From: Marichromatium gracile
GTDB taxonomy: Bacteria; Pseudomonadota; Gammaproteobacteria; Chromatiales; Chromatiaceae
Direction of reading: 5' to 3'
Assembly: GCF_004343155.1 (NCBI RefSeq)
Contig: NZ_SMDC01000002.1
Span: 1 to 64,000, forward strand
DNA length: 64,000 nucleotides
The notes under the pieces are model-generated. The model worked only from the letters and a program-made list of their open reading frames with translations. It did not search any database and was not told the origin of the DNA. The translations under genes and the position numbers were made by a program. Positions 37,954 to 46,989 of this stretch are shown here, piece after piece (the stretch's first letter is position 1; the number at the start of each line of letters is the position of its first letter).

Positions 37954-39099
37954 ATGGATGGAGGCCTGATGCGTCGCTGGACAGTGGTGCTGTGCGCGCT
38001 GCTCGGCGCCCTCGCGGTCGAGGCCGCGCCACCCGAGGCCCAGGGCTGGCGCGCCGAGGTGGTGACGCGCGGGCTCGAACACCCCTGGGCGATCGCCTGG
38101 CTGCCCGACGGCACGGCGCTGATCAGCGAGCGACCGGGCCGGCTGCGTCGGCTCGCGACCGACGGCCGGCTCGACCCGAGGCCGATCGAGGGCGTGCCCG
38201 AGGTGCTCGCCGAGGGGCAGGGCGGTCTGCTCGACGTCGCCCCACACCCCGACTTCCGTCGCAACCGGCTGGTCTATCTCAGCTATGCCGAGGGTACGAC
38301 CGGCGCCAATCGCACCGCCCTGGCGCGCGCGCGACTGGTCGACGGCGCGCTGCGCGATCTTGAACGTCTCTATGCCAACCCCGACACCAAGCGCGACACC
38401 CAGCACTTCGGCTCGCGCATCCTCTGGCTCGACGACGACAGCCTGCTGCTCAGCATCGGTGACGGCGGTAACCCGCCGATTCGCTTCGCCGGCGGACTGA
38501 TCCGCGAGCAGGCGCAGCGTCTCGACAGCCACTTCGGCAAGATCCTGCGGCTGCGCGCCGACGGCAGCCCCCATCCCGACAACCCCTGGTTCGCCGCCGG
38601 CGGCGCGCGCGCGGCCATCCACAGCCTCGGGCATCGCAACATCCAGGGTCTCGCCCGCGACCCGGCGAGCGGGCGGGTGTGGGCCAACGAGCACGGCGCG
38701 CGCGGTGGTGACGAACTCAATCGCATCATCCCCGGCGCCAACTACGGCTGGCCCGAGGTCACCACCAGCCACGAGTACTGGGGACCGGCGATCTCCAGCG
38801 TCCACCAGCGCGTCGACGTCACCGCGCCGCTGCTCGAATGGACCCCCTCCAAGGCGCCGAGCGGGCTCGCTTACTACAGCGGACGGCACTTCCCGGCCTG
38901 GCGCGGCGACCTGTTCAGCGGCGCGCTCAAGTTCGGCGAGGTGCGGCGTATCGACCTGGAGGACGGCGCGGTGGTGGGCGAGGAACGGCTGACCATCGGC
39001 ACTCGGGTACGCGACGTGCGCGAGGGCCCCGATGGCCACCTCTACGTCCTCACCGATGCGCCCGACGGCGCGTTGCTGCGGATCGTCCCGGATGGATAG
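37954..39099 (+). CDS. PQQ-dependent aldose sugar dehydrogenase-like protein
   Basis: A 381-residue periplasmic beta-propeller enzyme of the Asd/YliI type (GSDH superfamily). Residues 1-25 are a signal peptide ending near VEA-AP. Propeller motifs include LEHPWAIAWLPDGTALISER, GGLLDVAPHPDF and GHRNIQGLA. NEHGARGGDELN and PGANYGWPEV line the cofactor and calcium region in relatives. GGAGG lies 6 nt before the first ATG; a second ATG is 5 codons on. It oxidises aldoses when PQQ is present; no PQQ synthesis genes are in the window. The repeat region follows its stop. Confidence 0.88.
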   Translation: MDGGLMRRWTVVLCALLGALAVEAAPPEAQGWRAEVVTRGLEHPWAIAWLPDGTALISERPGRLRRLATDGRLDPRPIEGVPEVLAEGQGGLLDVAPHPDFRRNRLVYLSYAEGTTGANRTALARARLVDGALRDLERLYANPDTKRDTQHFGSRILWLDDDSLLLSIGDGGNPPIRFAGGLIREQAQRLDSHFGKILRLRADGSPHPDNPWFAAGGARAAIHSLGHRNIQGLARDPASGRVWANEHGARGGDELNRIIPGANYGWPEVTTSHEYWGPAISSVHQRVDVTAPLLEWTPSKAPSGLAYYSGRHFPAWRGDLFSGALKFGEVRRIDLEDGAVVGEERLTIGTRVRDVREGPDGHLYVLTDAPDGALLRIVPDG

Positions 39100-39114
39100 C
39101 GCGCGGGGCTAGCG

Positions 39115-39560
39115 TTCAGCGATCAGCCGCCAGCCGCCAGGGGATTGAACCGCAAAGACCCAAAGGACACGAAGAAAGCGACCAGCCTCCAGCAAACAGC
39201 CTCCAGTGTCGGTATGCGGTCAACCACGACGCGACGAGATAACCCTGCCCCCTCACTGGAGGCTGGCGGTTCGAACCAGCTTCCAGCCTCCAGTCGGGGA
39301 GACTGCGCCTTGCCCGGTCTGCGGATCTGCAGACCGTCCGCTTGCTTTGCGTCCTTCGCGCCTTGGCGGTTCAATCTTCTGGTCGCTGGTCGCTGGTCGC
39401 TGGTCGCTGGTCGCTGGTCGCTGGTCGCTGGTCGCTGGTCGCTGGTCGCTGGTCGCGCCTTTCGCTGGGCACGCGACGCTTTGCCCAGCCTACGCACTGA
39501 TATGAGCCTTCAGCTTTGATCCAGCGGGGAGGGTTTGGCGCTTGTGGCTGGCGGCTGGCG
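39115..39560. repeat. Composite heptad/anchor element with inverted layout
   Basis: This gene-free stretch between convergent genes has nested inverted repeats. Left side: CAGCCGC heptads, then the anchor GATTGAACCGCAAAG at 39143, then CAGCCTC-type units (39183-39207). Centre: inverted and direct units (CACTGGAGGCTGG near 39254; CAGCTTCCAGCCTCCAG near 39278). Right side: the anchor inverted at 39345-39376, then exactly ten perfect GGTCGCT heptamers (39381-39450). A last block CTGGCGG, CTGGCGG, CTGGTAG follows near 39548. The two anchors are about 230 bp apart facing each other, like ends of a small composite element. Confidence 0.85.
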
Positions 39561-39597
39561 GCTGGTAGCTGGAGGCTGAGGGCCTTTCTCTCTGGAG

Positions 39598-39645
39598 ACC
39601 GTCGCCGCGGGGCGCGGCGACGGTGGCCCGGCCCGAGGGGCCGGG
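39598..39645 (-). terminator. Paired hairpins after argG
   Basis: Two perfect GC-rich stems lie just after the argG stop: CCCGGCCC / GGGCCGGG (39627-39645) and ACCGTCGCCGC / GCGGCGACGGT (39598-39624, 11 bp). Neither is followed by a T-run on the minus strand. They probably end or protect the argG mRNA. Confidence 0.55.
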
Positions 39646-39652
39646 TGGGGGA

Positions 39653-40873
39653 TCAGCCGCGCTTGCGGCCGGCCACGCGCAGGCGCAGCGAGTTGAGGCG
39701 GATGAAGCCGGTGGCGTCGGTCTGGTCGTAGGCGCCGGCGTCCTCCTCGAAGGTCGCGATCGACTCGTCGAACAGGCTGTTGGTCTCGGAGCGACGGCCG
39801 AGCACGCTGACGTTGCCCTTGTAGAGCTTGAGACGGACCACGCCGTTGACCACCTGCTGGCTCTCGTCGATCGCCGCCTGCAGCATGCGCCGCTCGGGGG
39901 CGAACCAGTAGCCGTTGTAGACCAGGCTGGCGTAGCGCGGCATCAGCTCGTCCTTGAGGTGCGCGGCCTCGCGATCGAGGGTGAGCGACTCGATGGCGCG
40001 GTGCGCCTTGAGCATGATGGTGCCGCCGGGGGTCTCGTAGCAGCCGCGCGACTTCATGCCGACATAGCGGTTCTCGACGATGTCGGCGCGCCCGATGCCG
40101 TTGGCCCCGCCGATGCGGTTGAGTTCGGCGAGCACCTCGGCCGGGCTCATCGCCTTGCCGTCGATGGCGGTGATGTCACCGCGCTCGAAGGTCAGCTCGA
40201 TCTCGGTGGCCCGGTCCGGGGCCTGCTCGGGCGAGACGCTCCAGCGCCACATCGCATCGCCGGGCTGGGTCCAGGGGTCCTCGAGGTCGTAGCCCTCGTA
40301 GGAGATGTGCAGCAGGTTGGCGTCCATCGAGTAGGGCGACTTGTTGCCCTCGCGCTTCTGCTCGACGCCGATGCCGTGCTTGGCGGCGTAGGCCATCAGC
40401 TTCTCGCGCGAGAGCAGGTCCCACTCGCGCCAGGGGGCGATGATCTTGATCTCGGGGTTGAGCGCGTAGGCGCCGAGCTCGAAGCGGACCTGATCGTTGC
40501 CCTTGCCGGTGGCGCCGTGGGAGATGGCGTCGGCACCGGTCTCGGCGGCGATCTCGATCAGGCGCTTGGCGATCAGCGGACGCGCGATCGAGGTGCCGAG
40601 CAGGTACTCGCCCTCGTAGACGGCGTTGGCGCGGAACATCGGGTAGACGAAGTCGCGGACGAACTCCTCGCGCAGGTCGTCGATATAGATCTCCTTCACG
40701 CCCGCCGCCTCGGCCTTGGCGCGCGCCGGCTCGAGCTCCTCGCCCTGACCGATGTCGGCGGTGAAGGTCACGACCTCGCAGCCGTACTCCTCCTGCAGCC
40801 ACTTGAGGATCACCGAGGTGTCGAGTCCGCCCGAATAGGCCAGAACGACTTTCTTGACTGCGCTTTGCGCCAT
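39653..40873 (-). CDS. argG: Argininosuccinate synthase
   Basis: ArgG joins citrulline and aspartate using ATP, the step after ArgF. From the ATG at 40871-40873 (GGAG 10 nt upstream) it has 406 residues, the usual length of the short type. The ATP loop [15 protein letters not shown] is near 12. [14 protein letters not shown] and [17 protein letters not shown] follow, then [13 protein letters not shown]. The long frame upstream lacks similarity. It stands apart from argD-argF (by 34 kb) and is flanked on both sides by heptad repeat elements. No argH follows. Confidence 0.97.
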   Translation of the reverse strand: MAQSAVKKVVLAYSGGLDTSVILKWLQEEYGCEVVTFTADIGQGEELEPARAKAEAAGVKEIYIDDLREEFVRDFVYPMFRANAVYEGEYLLGTSIARPLIAKRLIEIAAETGADAISHGATGKGNDQVRFELGAYALNPEIKIIAPWREWDLLSREKLMAYAAKHGIGVEQKREGNKSPYSMDANLLHISYEGYDLEDPWTQPGDAMWRWSVSPEQAPDRATEIELTFERGDITAIDGKAMSPAEVLAELNRIGGANGIGRADIVENRYVGMKSRGCYETPGGTIMLKAHRAIESLTLDREAAHLKDELMPRYASLVYNGYWFAPERRMLQAAIDESQQVVNGVVRLKLYKGNVSVLGRRSETNSLFDESIATFEEDAGAYDQTDATGFIRLNSLRLRVAGRKRG

Positions 40874-41054
40874 CGTCTTGCTCCAGAATCGTGAAGGGGT
40901 GTTTGCAGGGGCCGGGCGAGCGACTCGCCCTCCCCGGTGGCGGATACCAGTGGCGCGCGGTGCCATGATCGGCCCGACGGTCGCGTCCCGGGTAATCCGC
41001 CAGTATAGAACGTCGAGCGGGATCAAGGGGAGGGGCGGAGGGCGGCTTCGGTTC

Positions 41055-41312
41055 AGTCGTCAGTCTCCGGCTACCAGCCGCCAGCCGCCAGCCGTCAGTC
41101 GTCAGTCGTCAGTCGTCAGGGGGATTGAACCGCAAAGGCCCAAAGGGGCGCGAAGGGGATGTTCGGTTGGCAAGGTGCTTGCGGCCAGCCGCCGGCCTCC
41201 AGCTACCAGCCGTCAGCCTCCAGTGGGGAAGGCTTGGCGCCGTTGGCAGGAGACGGCAGGCTGGAAGCTGGTGGCTGACGACTGGAGGCTGGGAGCTGGT
41301 GGCTGGCGGCTC
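41055..41312. repeat. Heptad/anchor element between argG and usp
   Basis: Left side: CAGTCGT, CAGTCTC, CGGCTAC, CAGCCGC twice, CAGCCGT, then three CAGTCGT. The anchor GATTGAACCGCAAAG starts at 41123. To its right come CAGCCGC-like, CAGCTAC, CAGCCGT and CAGCCTC units (41186-41225). Inverted units (CTGGAAG, CTGGTGG, CTGACGA, CTGGAGG, CTGGGAG, CTGGTGG, CTGGCGG) fill 41270-41312. It fills the space between the argG promoter side and the stop of the universal stress gene. No gene is seen. Confidence 0.85.
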
Positions 41313-41315
41313 TCT

Positions 41316-42218
41316 CTAGGGCCGCACCGCCAGCACCGAGCAGGGGGGCTGGTCGAGGATGGACTCGACGGTGTTGCCGATCAGCAGGCCGGTGAGGCCG
41401 CGTCGTGCGGCGGTGCCCATCACCACCAGGTCGGCGTCGAGCTGACCGGCGAGCAGGCGGACCTGCTCGGTGGCCAGTCCGCGGGGCAGATGCAGACGGG
41501 GGGTGAGATAGTCGTGGGCCTCGGTGCCGAGGATCTCGCGCAGCATCATGTTGAGCGCCTCGAGTCCGCGCCGGTGACGTATACGCTCGCTCTCGACATA
41601 GTCGCGCGGAGAATGGTCCGGTGCATCGGACCAGACACGGAACAGCAGCTCGGCCGGGGCGTCCCAGACGTGTACCAGGTGGAGCGCGGCGAAGTCCGAG
41701 AGTGCCAGCGAGCCGGCGAGGGTGAGCAGCCGGCGGTTGAGCGGGGTGTCGATCGAGTCGGGCTGCGCCGGATCGTAGTCGAGCGCGAGCAGGATATTGT
41801 CGTAGTTGTCGCGCTCGCGTGGCTGCATCAGCCACACCGGGCAGGGGCTGTTGCGCAGCAGCTGGCGATCGTCGCCGCCGAGGAAGCGTTCGAGCCGCTC
41901 CGGGGGCTGGGCGGGGTTGATCACCAGGTCGTGACCGCGCTGCTCGATCTCGCGCAGTGCCTCGCGCGCGAGGGCGCCGACCCGTACCTCGATGCGCAGC
42001 GCGCAGCAGTCGTGGTGGGCCGCCAGACGGACCTTCAGCGCCCGTTCGATGCGCGCGATCGTCTCCTGCACGGGTTCGTTCGCCGGTGGTGCGGTCAGCA
42101 CCGCGAGCACGCTGAGCCGGGCCTGGTTGTTGTGCGCGAGCGTCAGTGCGCGCGCCAGCGCATGCTCCGGCCCGACGCCATCGGCGATGACATAGAGGAT
42201 GTTCTTGAATCGTTTCAT
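41316..42218 (-). CDS. Universal stress protein, tandem UspA domains
   Basis: A 300-residue protein with two Usp domains. The first covers about 1-140 (MKRFKNILYVIADGVG). The second covers about 150-300 (NILLALDYDPAQPD) and ends with the ATP-binding-type motif VMGTAARRGLTGLLIGNTVE, then SVLAVRP. The first domain lacks a full GxxG nucleotide loop, as in E. coli UspE. Its ATG overlaps the stop of the antiporter gene (TGATG), so both are made together. This suggests a stress protein linked to ion or pH control, which is inference. Confidence 0.9.
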   Translation of the reverse strand: MKRFKNILYVIADGVGPEHALARALTLAHNNQARLSVLAVLTAPPANEPVQETIARIERALKVRLAAHHDCCALRIEVRVGALAREALREIEQRGHDLVINPAQPPERLERFLGGDDRQLLRNSPCPVWLMQPRERDNYDNILLALDYDPAQPDSIDTPLNRRLLTLAGSLALSDFAALHLVHVWDAPAELLFRVWSDAPDHSPRDYVESERIRHRRGLEALNMMLREILGTEAHDYLTPRLHLPRGLATEQVRLLAGQLDADLVVMGTAARRGLTGLLIGNTVESILDQPPCSVLAVRP

Positions 42219-43894
42219 CACATGCCCTCGGCAGCTCCGCCCGCAGGTTGTCCCGGCGCGCAATCCTCACTCAGCCGTTGCGCCGCGCTGCGCGCGGCGT
42301 CGGCATAGGGGATGAATACCAGATCCGCCCCCTGTTGTGCGAACCATTGCGCGTCGGCGTCGCTGGTGGCCGAGAGCGCGACCCGGCCTCCATAGCCCTG
42401 TTGGCGCAGTCCCTGGAGCAGCAGGCGGTTGATCGCGCGTTCGCGCACCGTGCTCACCACCCAGCGTGCGCGGCTCAGCGGCAGGGTGGCGATCAGCTCC
42501 GGATCCTCGATGTCGCCGTAGTGGACGTGGTAGCCGGCGCGTGCCTGGCGGCGCACCACGTCGGGATCGAAGTCGACGGCGAGCACCCGGCGACCGCGCT
42601 CGCGCAGCCCGTCGGCCATGACCGCGCCGAAGCGCCCGAGGCCGAACAGCAGGATCTCGGGTTCGCCGGTCTCCTCCGACTCCTGCACGATCTCGCGATG
42701 CGGCACCCGGCGCTCGAACCAGACCAGATAGGGCGCGAGCCGCTCGTAGAGCGGGTGCGAGTAGAGGATCAGATAGGTGGAGACGCTGATGGTGACCAGC
42801 CCGACCAGGGTGATCAGTCCCAGGGTCTCGGGGGCGAGATGCCCGAGGGCGAGTCCGAGCGCGGCGAGGATCAGCGAGAACTCGCTGATCTGCGCCACCG
42901 TCAGCCCGGCGAGGAAGCCGGTGCGGCGGCGATAGCCCATGTAGCCCATGATCGCCATCACGATCAGCGGATTGCCGATCAGCACGAACAGCGACAACAC
43001 CGCCGCCGCGCCGAGCTGGCCGCCGATCAGCCCGAGTTCGAGCGTCGCGCCCAGCTCGATGAAGAAGAACAGCAGCAGGAAGTCGCGCAGCGTCACCAGC
43101 CGCGCGGCGATCTGCTCGCGATAGCGGGTCGAGGCGATCGACACCCCGGCGAGGAAGGCGCCGACCTCGCGGCTGAAGCCGAGGGCGTCGCCGGCGAGTG
43201 CGCCGAGCACCGCCCAGGCGATGGCAAACAGCATCAGCAGCTCGGTCGAGCGCGCCAGTCGGTGCAGCAGCCAGGGCAGCACATAGCGCATCAGCAGCGC
43301 CACGGTGGCGAGCATCGCCGCCCCCTTGAGCAGGATGGCGAGCGCCTCGCGCACCGGGTGGACGTCGCCCTCGGCCTGGCCGACGGCGGTCAGCGCGATC
43401 ATCACCAGCACCACCACGATGTCCTGGACGATGAGGAAGCCGACGGCGATGCGCCCGTGCAGCGCGTCGACCTCGCGTTTGTCCGAGAGCAGCTTGACGA
43501 TGATGATGGTGCTCGAGAAGGTCAGCGCCACCGCCACATAGAGCGCGGCCACCGGCTCCAGCCCGAGCAGCCGGGCGATGACATAGCCCACCGCCGAGGT
43601 GAACAGCACCTGGCCAAGGCCGGAGGCCAGCGCCACCGGGCCGACGGTGCGGATGATGTGCAGGTCGAGCTTGAGCCCGACGACGAACAGCAGCAGCGCG
43701 ATGCCGAGTCGGGCGAACAGCTCGATCTCGCTGCTGTGCGCGACCAGCCCGAAGCCTGCCGGTCCGAGCAGGATGCCGACGGCGATGAAGGCGACGATCA
43801 ACGGTTGGCGCAGGCCACGCGCGAGCGCGCCGGTGATGGCGGCGACACCGAGGATCAGACCCATCTGCAGGAAGAGGTCATCGCTCATCGGCAT
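42218..43894 (-). CDS. CPA2-type cation:proton antiporter with TrkA-N domain
   Basis: A 558-residue inner-membrane protein. About 12 helices fill 5-395, with the CPA2 signatures FVVGLKLDLHIIR near 70, TFSSTIIIVKLLSDKR, and GFSREVGAFLAGVSIA. The TrkA-N nucleotide-binding domain begins near 425 (LLFGLGRFGAVMADGL). The layout resembles KefB/KefC and YbaL. It exports K+ or Na+ against protons and is likely regulated by NAD(H) or thiols. The start near MPMSDDLFLQ is set by the first helix; a second ATG is two codons on. It is coupled to the downstream universal stress gene. Confidence 0.9.
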   Translation of the reverse strand: MPMSDDLFLQMGLILGVAAITGALARGLRQPLIVAFIAVGILLGPAGFGLVAHSSEIELFARLGIALLLFVVGLKLDLHIIRTVGPVALASGLGQVLFTSAVGYVIARLLGLEPVAALYVAVALTFSSTIIIVKLLSDKREVDALHGRIAVGFLIVQDIVVVLVMIALTAVGQAEGDVHPVREALAILLKGAAMLATVALLMRYVLPWLLHRLARSTELLMLFAIAWAVLGALAGDALGFSREVGAFLAGVSIASTRYREQIAARLVTLRDFLLLFFFIELGATLELGLIGGQLGAAAVLSLFVLIGNPLIVMAIMGYMGYRRRTGFLAGLTVAQISEFSLILAALGLALGHLAPETLGLITLVGLVTISVSTYLILYSHPLYERLAPYLVWFERRVPHREIVQESEETGEPEILLFGLGRFGAVMADGLRERGRRVLAVDFDPDVVRRQARAGYHVHYGDIEDPELIATLPLSRARWVVSTVRERAINRLLLQGLRQQGYGGRVALSATSDADAQWFAQQGADLVFIPYADAARSAAQRLSEDCAPGQPAGGAAEGM

Positions 43895-44117
43895 GTCCGC
43901 CGGTGTGCGGCTCGAGGGTGCTCCTGGGGTTGGGCGGGCTGCAGGGTCGGTCCATGGTCCACCTCGGATGGGTCGCTCTCTCCCCATCGGACCGGTCGCG
44001 ATTGCGCCGGTTCCCACATTGGTCACCGCCCCTTCACCCCATCTTCACTCGCCATCAACGCCGCGGCAACAGTGTTCGGTGATCCTGTGCGCCAAGCTCA
44101 TCCAGGCAGGCGATGCG

Positions 44118-44936
44118 ATGACCGAGATCACCCGCATGTCCCCTCTGAAATATCGCAGCATCTTCATCTCCGACGTCCATCTGGGCTTCAAGGGGTGTCA
44201 GGCCGAGTTCCTGCTCGATTTCCTCGCCGCCACCCAGTGCCGGCAGCTCTATCTGGTCGGCGACATCGTCGATCTGTGGGCGTTGCGCGGCGGACTCTAC
44301 TGGCCGGAGGCCCACAACCGGGTGGTCGCCGCGATCCTCGACAAGGCGCGCACCGGCACCGAGGTGATCTATGTGCCGGGCAACCACGACGAGGTGCTGC
44401 GCGCCCATCTCGGGCTCGACTTCGGGCGGGTGGCGGTGCGCGACGAGGTGGTCCACACCACCGCCGACGGGCGCCGTTTCCTGGTGCTGCACGGCGATCG
44501 CTTCGACGGTGTGATCGAGCACGCCCGCTGGCTCTCACGTCTGGGCTCGCACGCCTACGACCGGCTGCTCGCGCTCAACGCCCAGCTCAGTCGGTTGCAG
44601 CGGCTGCTGGGGCTGCGCTACTGGTCGCTGGCCGGTTATCTCAAGCGCAAGGTCAAGAATGCGGTCAACTATATCGGCGACTTCGAGCGGGTGGTGGCCG
44701 AGGAGGCCGTGCGCCGCGCGCTCGACGGCATGATCTGCGGTCATATCCATCATGCCGAGATGCGCGACATCGCCGGCGTGGCCTATTGCAACTGCGGCGA
44801 CTGGGTGGAGAGCTGTACCGCGCTGGTCGAGCATCACGACGGTCGGCTCGAACTGCTGCGCTGGACCGATGCCTGTGCCGAGTCGCTCGGCGACGAGGAG
44901 GGGCGTCCGGCGGTGGCGCTGGCGCGGGTCGGCTGA
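44118..44936 (+). CDS. LpxH-like UDP-2,3-diacylglucosamine phosphoesterase
   Basis: A 272-residue calcineurin-type metallophosphoesterase. Metal motifs in order are ISDVHLG near 18, VGDIVDLW near 45, GNHDEVL near 85, HGDRFDG near 120 and GHIHHAE near 210, ending with NCGDWVES. This is the LpxH2-like branch, which cleaves UDP-2,3-diacylglucosamine in lipid A synthesis; classic LpxH is shorter. The start is uncertain between ATG at 44118 and 44136 (MSPLKYRS). It is divergent from the antiporter gene across about 220 nt, where nothing else is seen. Confidence 0.82.
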   Translation: MTEITRMSPLKYRSIFISDVHLGFKGCQAEFLLDFLAATQCRQLYLVGDIVDLWALRGGLYWPEAHNRVVAAILDKARTGTEVIYVPGNHDEVLRAHLGLDFGRVAVRDEVVHTTADGRRFLVLHGDRFDGVIEHARWLSRLGSHAYDRLLALNAQLSRLQRLLGLRYWSLAGYLKRKVKNAVNYIGDFERVVAEEAVRRALDGMICGHIHHAEMRDIAGVAYCNCGDWVESCTALVEHHDGRLELLRWTDACAESLGDEEGRPAVALARVG

Positions 44937-44989
44937 CCCGCCGACCCTGGCCTATCATGGGGCGAGATCCCGACCAGAGGAGATGCGCC

Positions 44990-45352
44990 ATGCCCACACT
45001 GCAACTGCACACCAATGTCACCGTCGCCCCCGAGCGTCGCGCCGAGCTGCTCGCCCGGCTCTCGGCCGCCGTAGCCGAGTTGCTCGGCAAGCCCGAGTCC
45101 TATGTGATGGTCCTGCTCGATGACGGCTGCGCACTGAGCTTCGGCGGCAGCACCGAGCCGACGGCGCTGCTCGAGCTGCTCAGCCTCGGGTTGCCCGAGT
45201 CCGAGACCCCACGCCATGCGCGCGCGCTCTGCGCGCTCTGCGAGACGCTGCTCGGCGTCCCCGAGCGACGCGTCTATATCGACTTCCGCTCGCCGCCGCG
45301 CCATCTCTTCGGCTGGAACGGCGGGACCTTCCAGGACCCGCGTCGCGACTGA
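44990..45352 (+). CDS. MIF-like tautomerase family protein
   Basis: A 120-residue protein of the MIF/tautomerase fold. Proline follows the start Met (MPTLQLHTNVTV), giving the N-terminal Pro base. Family elements are KPESYVMVLLDDGCALSFGGS and the C-terminal RVYIDFRSPPRHLFGWNG. The start has AGAGGAGATG upstream. Bacterial members are common in phototrophs and cyanobacteria, but their substrates are unknown. It begins 54 nt after the LpxH-like gene. Confidence 0.9.
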   Translation: MPTLQLHTNVTVAPERRAELLARLSAAVAELLGKPESYVMVLLDDGCALSFGGSTEPTALLELLSLGLPESETPRHARALCALCETLLGVPERRVYIDFRSPPRHLFGWNGGTFQDPRRD

Positions 45353-45551
45353 CCCTTGCCGCCATCTCCGCGCGCCATTGAACCGCCGTCATCCAGCAAG
45401 CATCTAATAGATGCGGTGTAGCTCGGTTGCGGCGATCGGCACGATTGTCGCCCGCGCCGCCCCGTCTCGCCCGCCCCGCCGCGATGCCCGGGGCTATCCC
45501 CCGCCCACCCCGGGCGGTCCCTGCCGATCCTTGCGATGGAGGAGTGGAGTC

Positions 45552-46334
45552 ATGGAGGCCCGCGAACTGTCCGACCGGGGCCCCGGTCGCCACCTGGTGC
45601 GGTTGCGCGACGGCAGTCGCTGTCTGCTGCGCGCGCTCGGCCCGGAGGATCGCGATTTTCTGCTCGCCTGTTTCGCCGGGTTGTCGCCGGGGTCGCGTCG
45701 GCTGCGCTTCTGCGGCATCAAGCGCGAGCTCAACGAGCGCGACCTCGCGGTGCTCGCGGCCATCGACGGACACCATCATCTAGCCATCGGCGCCATCCGT
45801 CTCGACGAGCGCGGGATGCCGGGCGAGCCGCTGGGCGTGGCGCGCTGTATCCGCACCGCGCCCGGCGCCGACAGCGGCGAGCTGGCCGTCGAGGTGATCG
45901 ACGCGGCGCAGCGTCGCGGCGTCGGCACCGCGCTCCTGCAGGCGCTCATCGGTCACGCCCGTGCCGTCGGCATCCGCCGGCTGCGCTGCGAGGTGCTGGC
46001 GGCCAACGTCGGCATGCGCGCGCTGGCTGCGCGCCTCGGCGGGCGGCCGCGCTGGCGTGGCGGCGCGCTGCTCGAATACGAGCACCAGCTCGGCGGCGTC
46101 GAGCGGCACGAGGTCGTGGCCACTGGCTGGCGTGCGACCTTTGCCCGCTATCGTGTGTGGATGCAGCCGCGGCCACGCTCGTTCGGCGCGCGGCGCTCGC
46201 GCGTGCTGGCGCGGCGCGCGGCTCAGAGCGCGCGGCGCAACCGTGCCCAGTCGAAGGCCGGACCGGGGTCGGTCTTGCGCCCCGGGGCGATGTCGGCATG
46301 CCCGACGACACGCTCGGGGGTGATCCCCGGATAG
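45552..46334 (+). CDS. GNAT-family N-acetyltransferase
   Basis: A 260-residue protein. The GNAT fold covers about 18-180: LRALGPEDRDFLLACFAGLS at the front and the acetyl-CoA loop AAQRRGVGTALLQALI near 120. The region after about 200 is Arg/Ala-rich and reads antisense to ampD for 112 nt, so the natural end may not be conserved. The ATG at 45552 with GGAGGAGTGGAG upstream is preferred to earlier starts. Similar proteins are often fused to protein-acetyltransferase partners; substrate is unknown. Codon use up to residue 200 matches its neighbours. Confidence 0.78.
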   Translation: MEARELSDRGPGRHLVRLRDGSRCLLRALGPEDRDFLLACFAGLSPGSRRLRFCGIKRELNERDLAVLAAIDGHHHLAIGAIRLDERGMPGEPLGVARCIRTAPGADSGELAVEVIDAAQRRGVGTALLQALIGHARAVGIRRLRCEVLAANVGMRALAARLGGRPRWRGGALLEYEHQLGGVERHEVVATGWRATFARYRVWMQPRPRSFGARRSRVLARRAAQSARRNRAQSKAGPGSVLRPGAMSACPTTRSGVIPG

Positions 46335-46777
46335 CGCCGCCGCAGCGCACGCGCACAACGTCCGAGCTGGTGGTACTGAGCGGCGGTGAAGGGCTGGGTG
46401 TCGGTGCCCTCGAGTTCGATCCCGATGGAGAAGTCGTTGCACGCCTCGCGCTCGCCGAAGCGCGAGCGTCCGGCGTGCCAGGCGCGGCGCTCGCAGGGCA
46501 CGTACTGCACCAGGGCGCCGTCGCGCCGGATCAGCAGGTGGGCGGAGACGCGCAATCCGGCGATGGCAGCGAAATAGGGGTGGGCGTCGGGGTCGAGTCG
46601 ATTGCGGAACAGTGCGTCGATCCACTCCCCGCCGAACTCGCCCGGCGGCAGGCTGATGTTGTGGATCACCAGCAGGTCGATGGTGGTCGCCGGCGGTCGC
46701 TCGTCGCAGTTGGGCGAGGGGCGGGCGAGGGCGCCGTCGAACCAGCCGTCGGTGTCGATCTCGGGGTCGGTGTCCAT
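46223..46777 (-). CDS. ampD: 1,6-anhydro-N-acetylmuramyl-L-alanine amidase AmpD
   Basis: AmpD is a cytoplasmic zinc amidase that cleaves anhydromuropeptides during cell-wall recycling. From MDTDPEIDTDGW it has 184 residues, as in E. coli. Zinc ligands lie in LLVIHNISLP (His), RAWHAGRSRF and GHADIAPGRKTDPGPAFDW (His and Asp). VSAHLLIRRDGALVQYVP is typical. The longer frame upstream lacks similarity. The last 112 nt overlap the opposite-strand GNAT gene. An AmpE partner is not present. Confidence 0.95.
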   Translation of the reverse strand: MDTDPEIDTDGWFDGALARPSPNCDERPPATTIDLLVIHNISLPPGEFGGEWIDALFRNRLDPDAHPYFAAIAGLRVSAHLLIRRDGALVQYVPCERRAWHAGRSRFGEREACNDFSIGIELEGTDTQPFTAAQYHQLGRCARALRRRYPGITPERVVGHADIAPGRKTDPGPAFDWARLRRAL

Positions 46778-46989
46778 GGTTGCTGTCTGTCTTCTGTTCG
46801 TGTCCGGTGACTGCGTGTTCGGTGTACGCGAAGCACTGATCCTGGTCATTGGGGCGCTTGAAAAGCCTCTGTGTTGGCGGTGCCGTGTACCTTGGCGTGC
46901 TATAGTGGCCAAGCTGTATACGAAGCCCCGTTAGGTCTCAGGGATGGTCGTCGGGGAGCCGTCTCGTCCTGATCCGATAGGGAACCGCC

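Noticed and set aside
42248-45352. 1034-residue plus-strand frame
   Set aside because: It runs antisense to the antiporter gene and out of frame through the LpxH-like gene. Only its last 120 residues are real, as the MIF-like gene from 44990.
46860-46920. Promoter TATAGT near 46903 for the radical SAM operon
   Set aside because: A -10-like hexamer is present, but no -35 at proper spacing; too weak to list.
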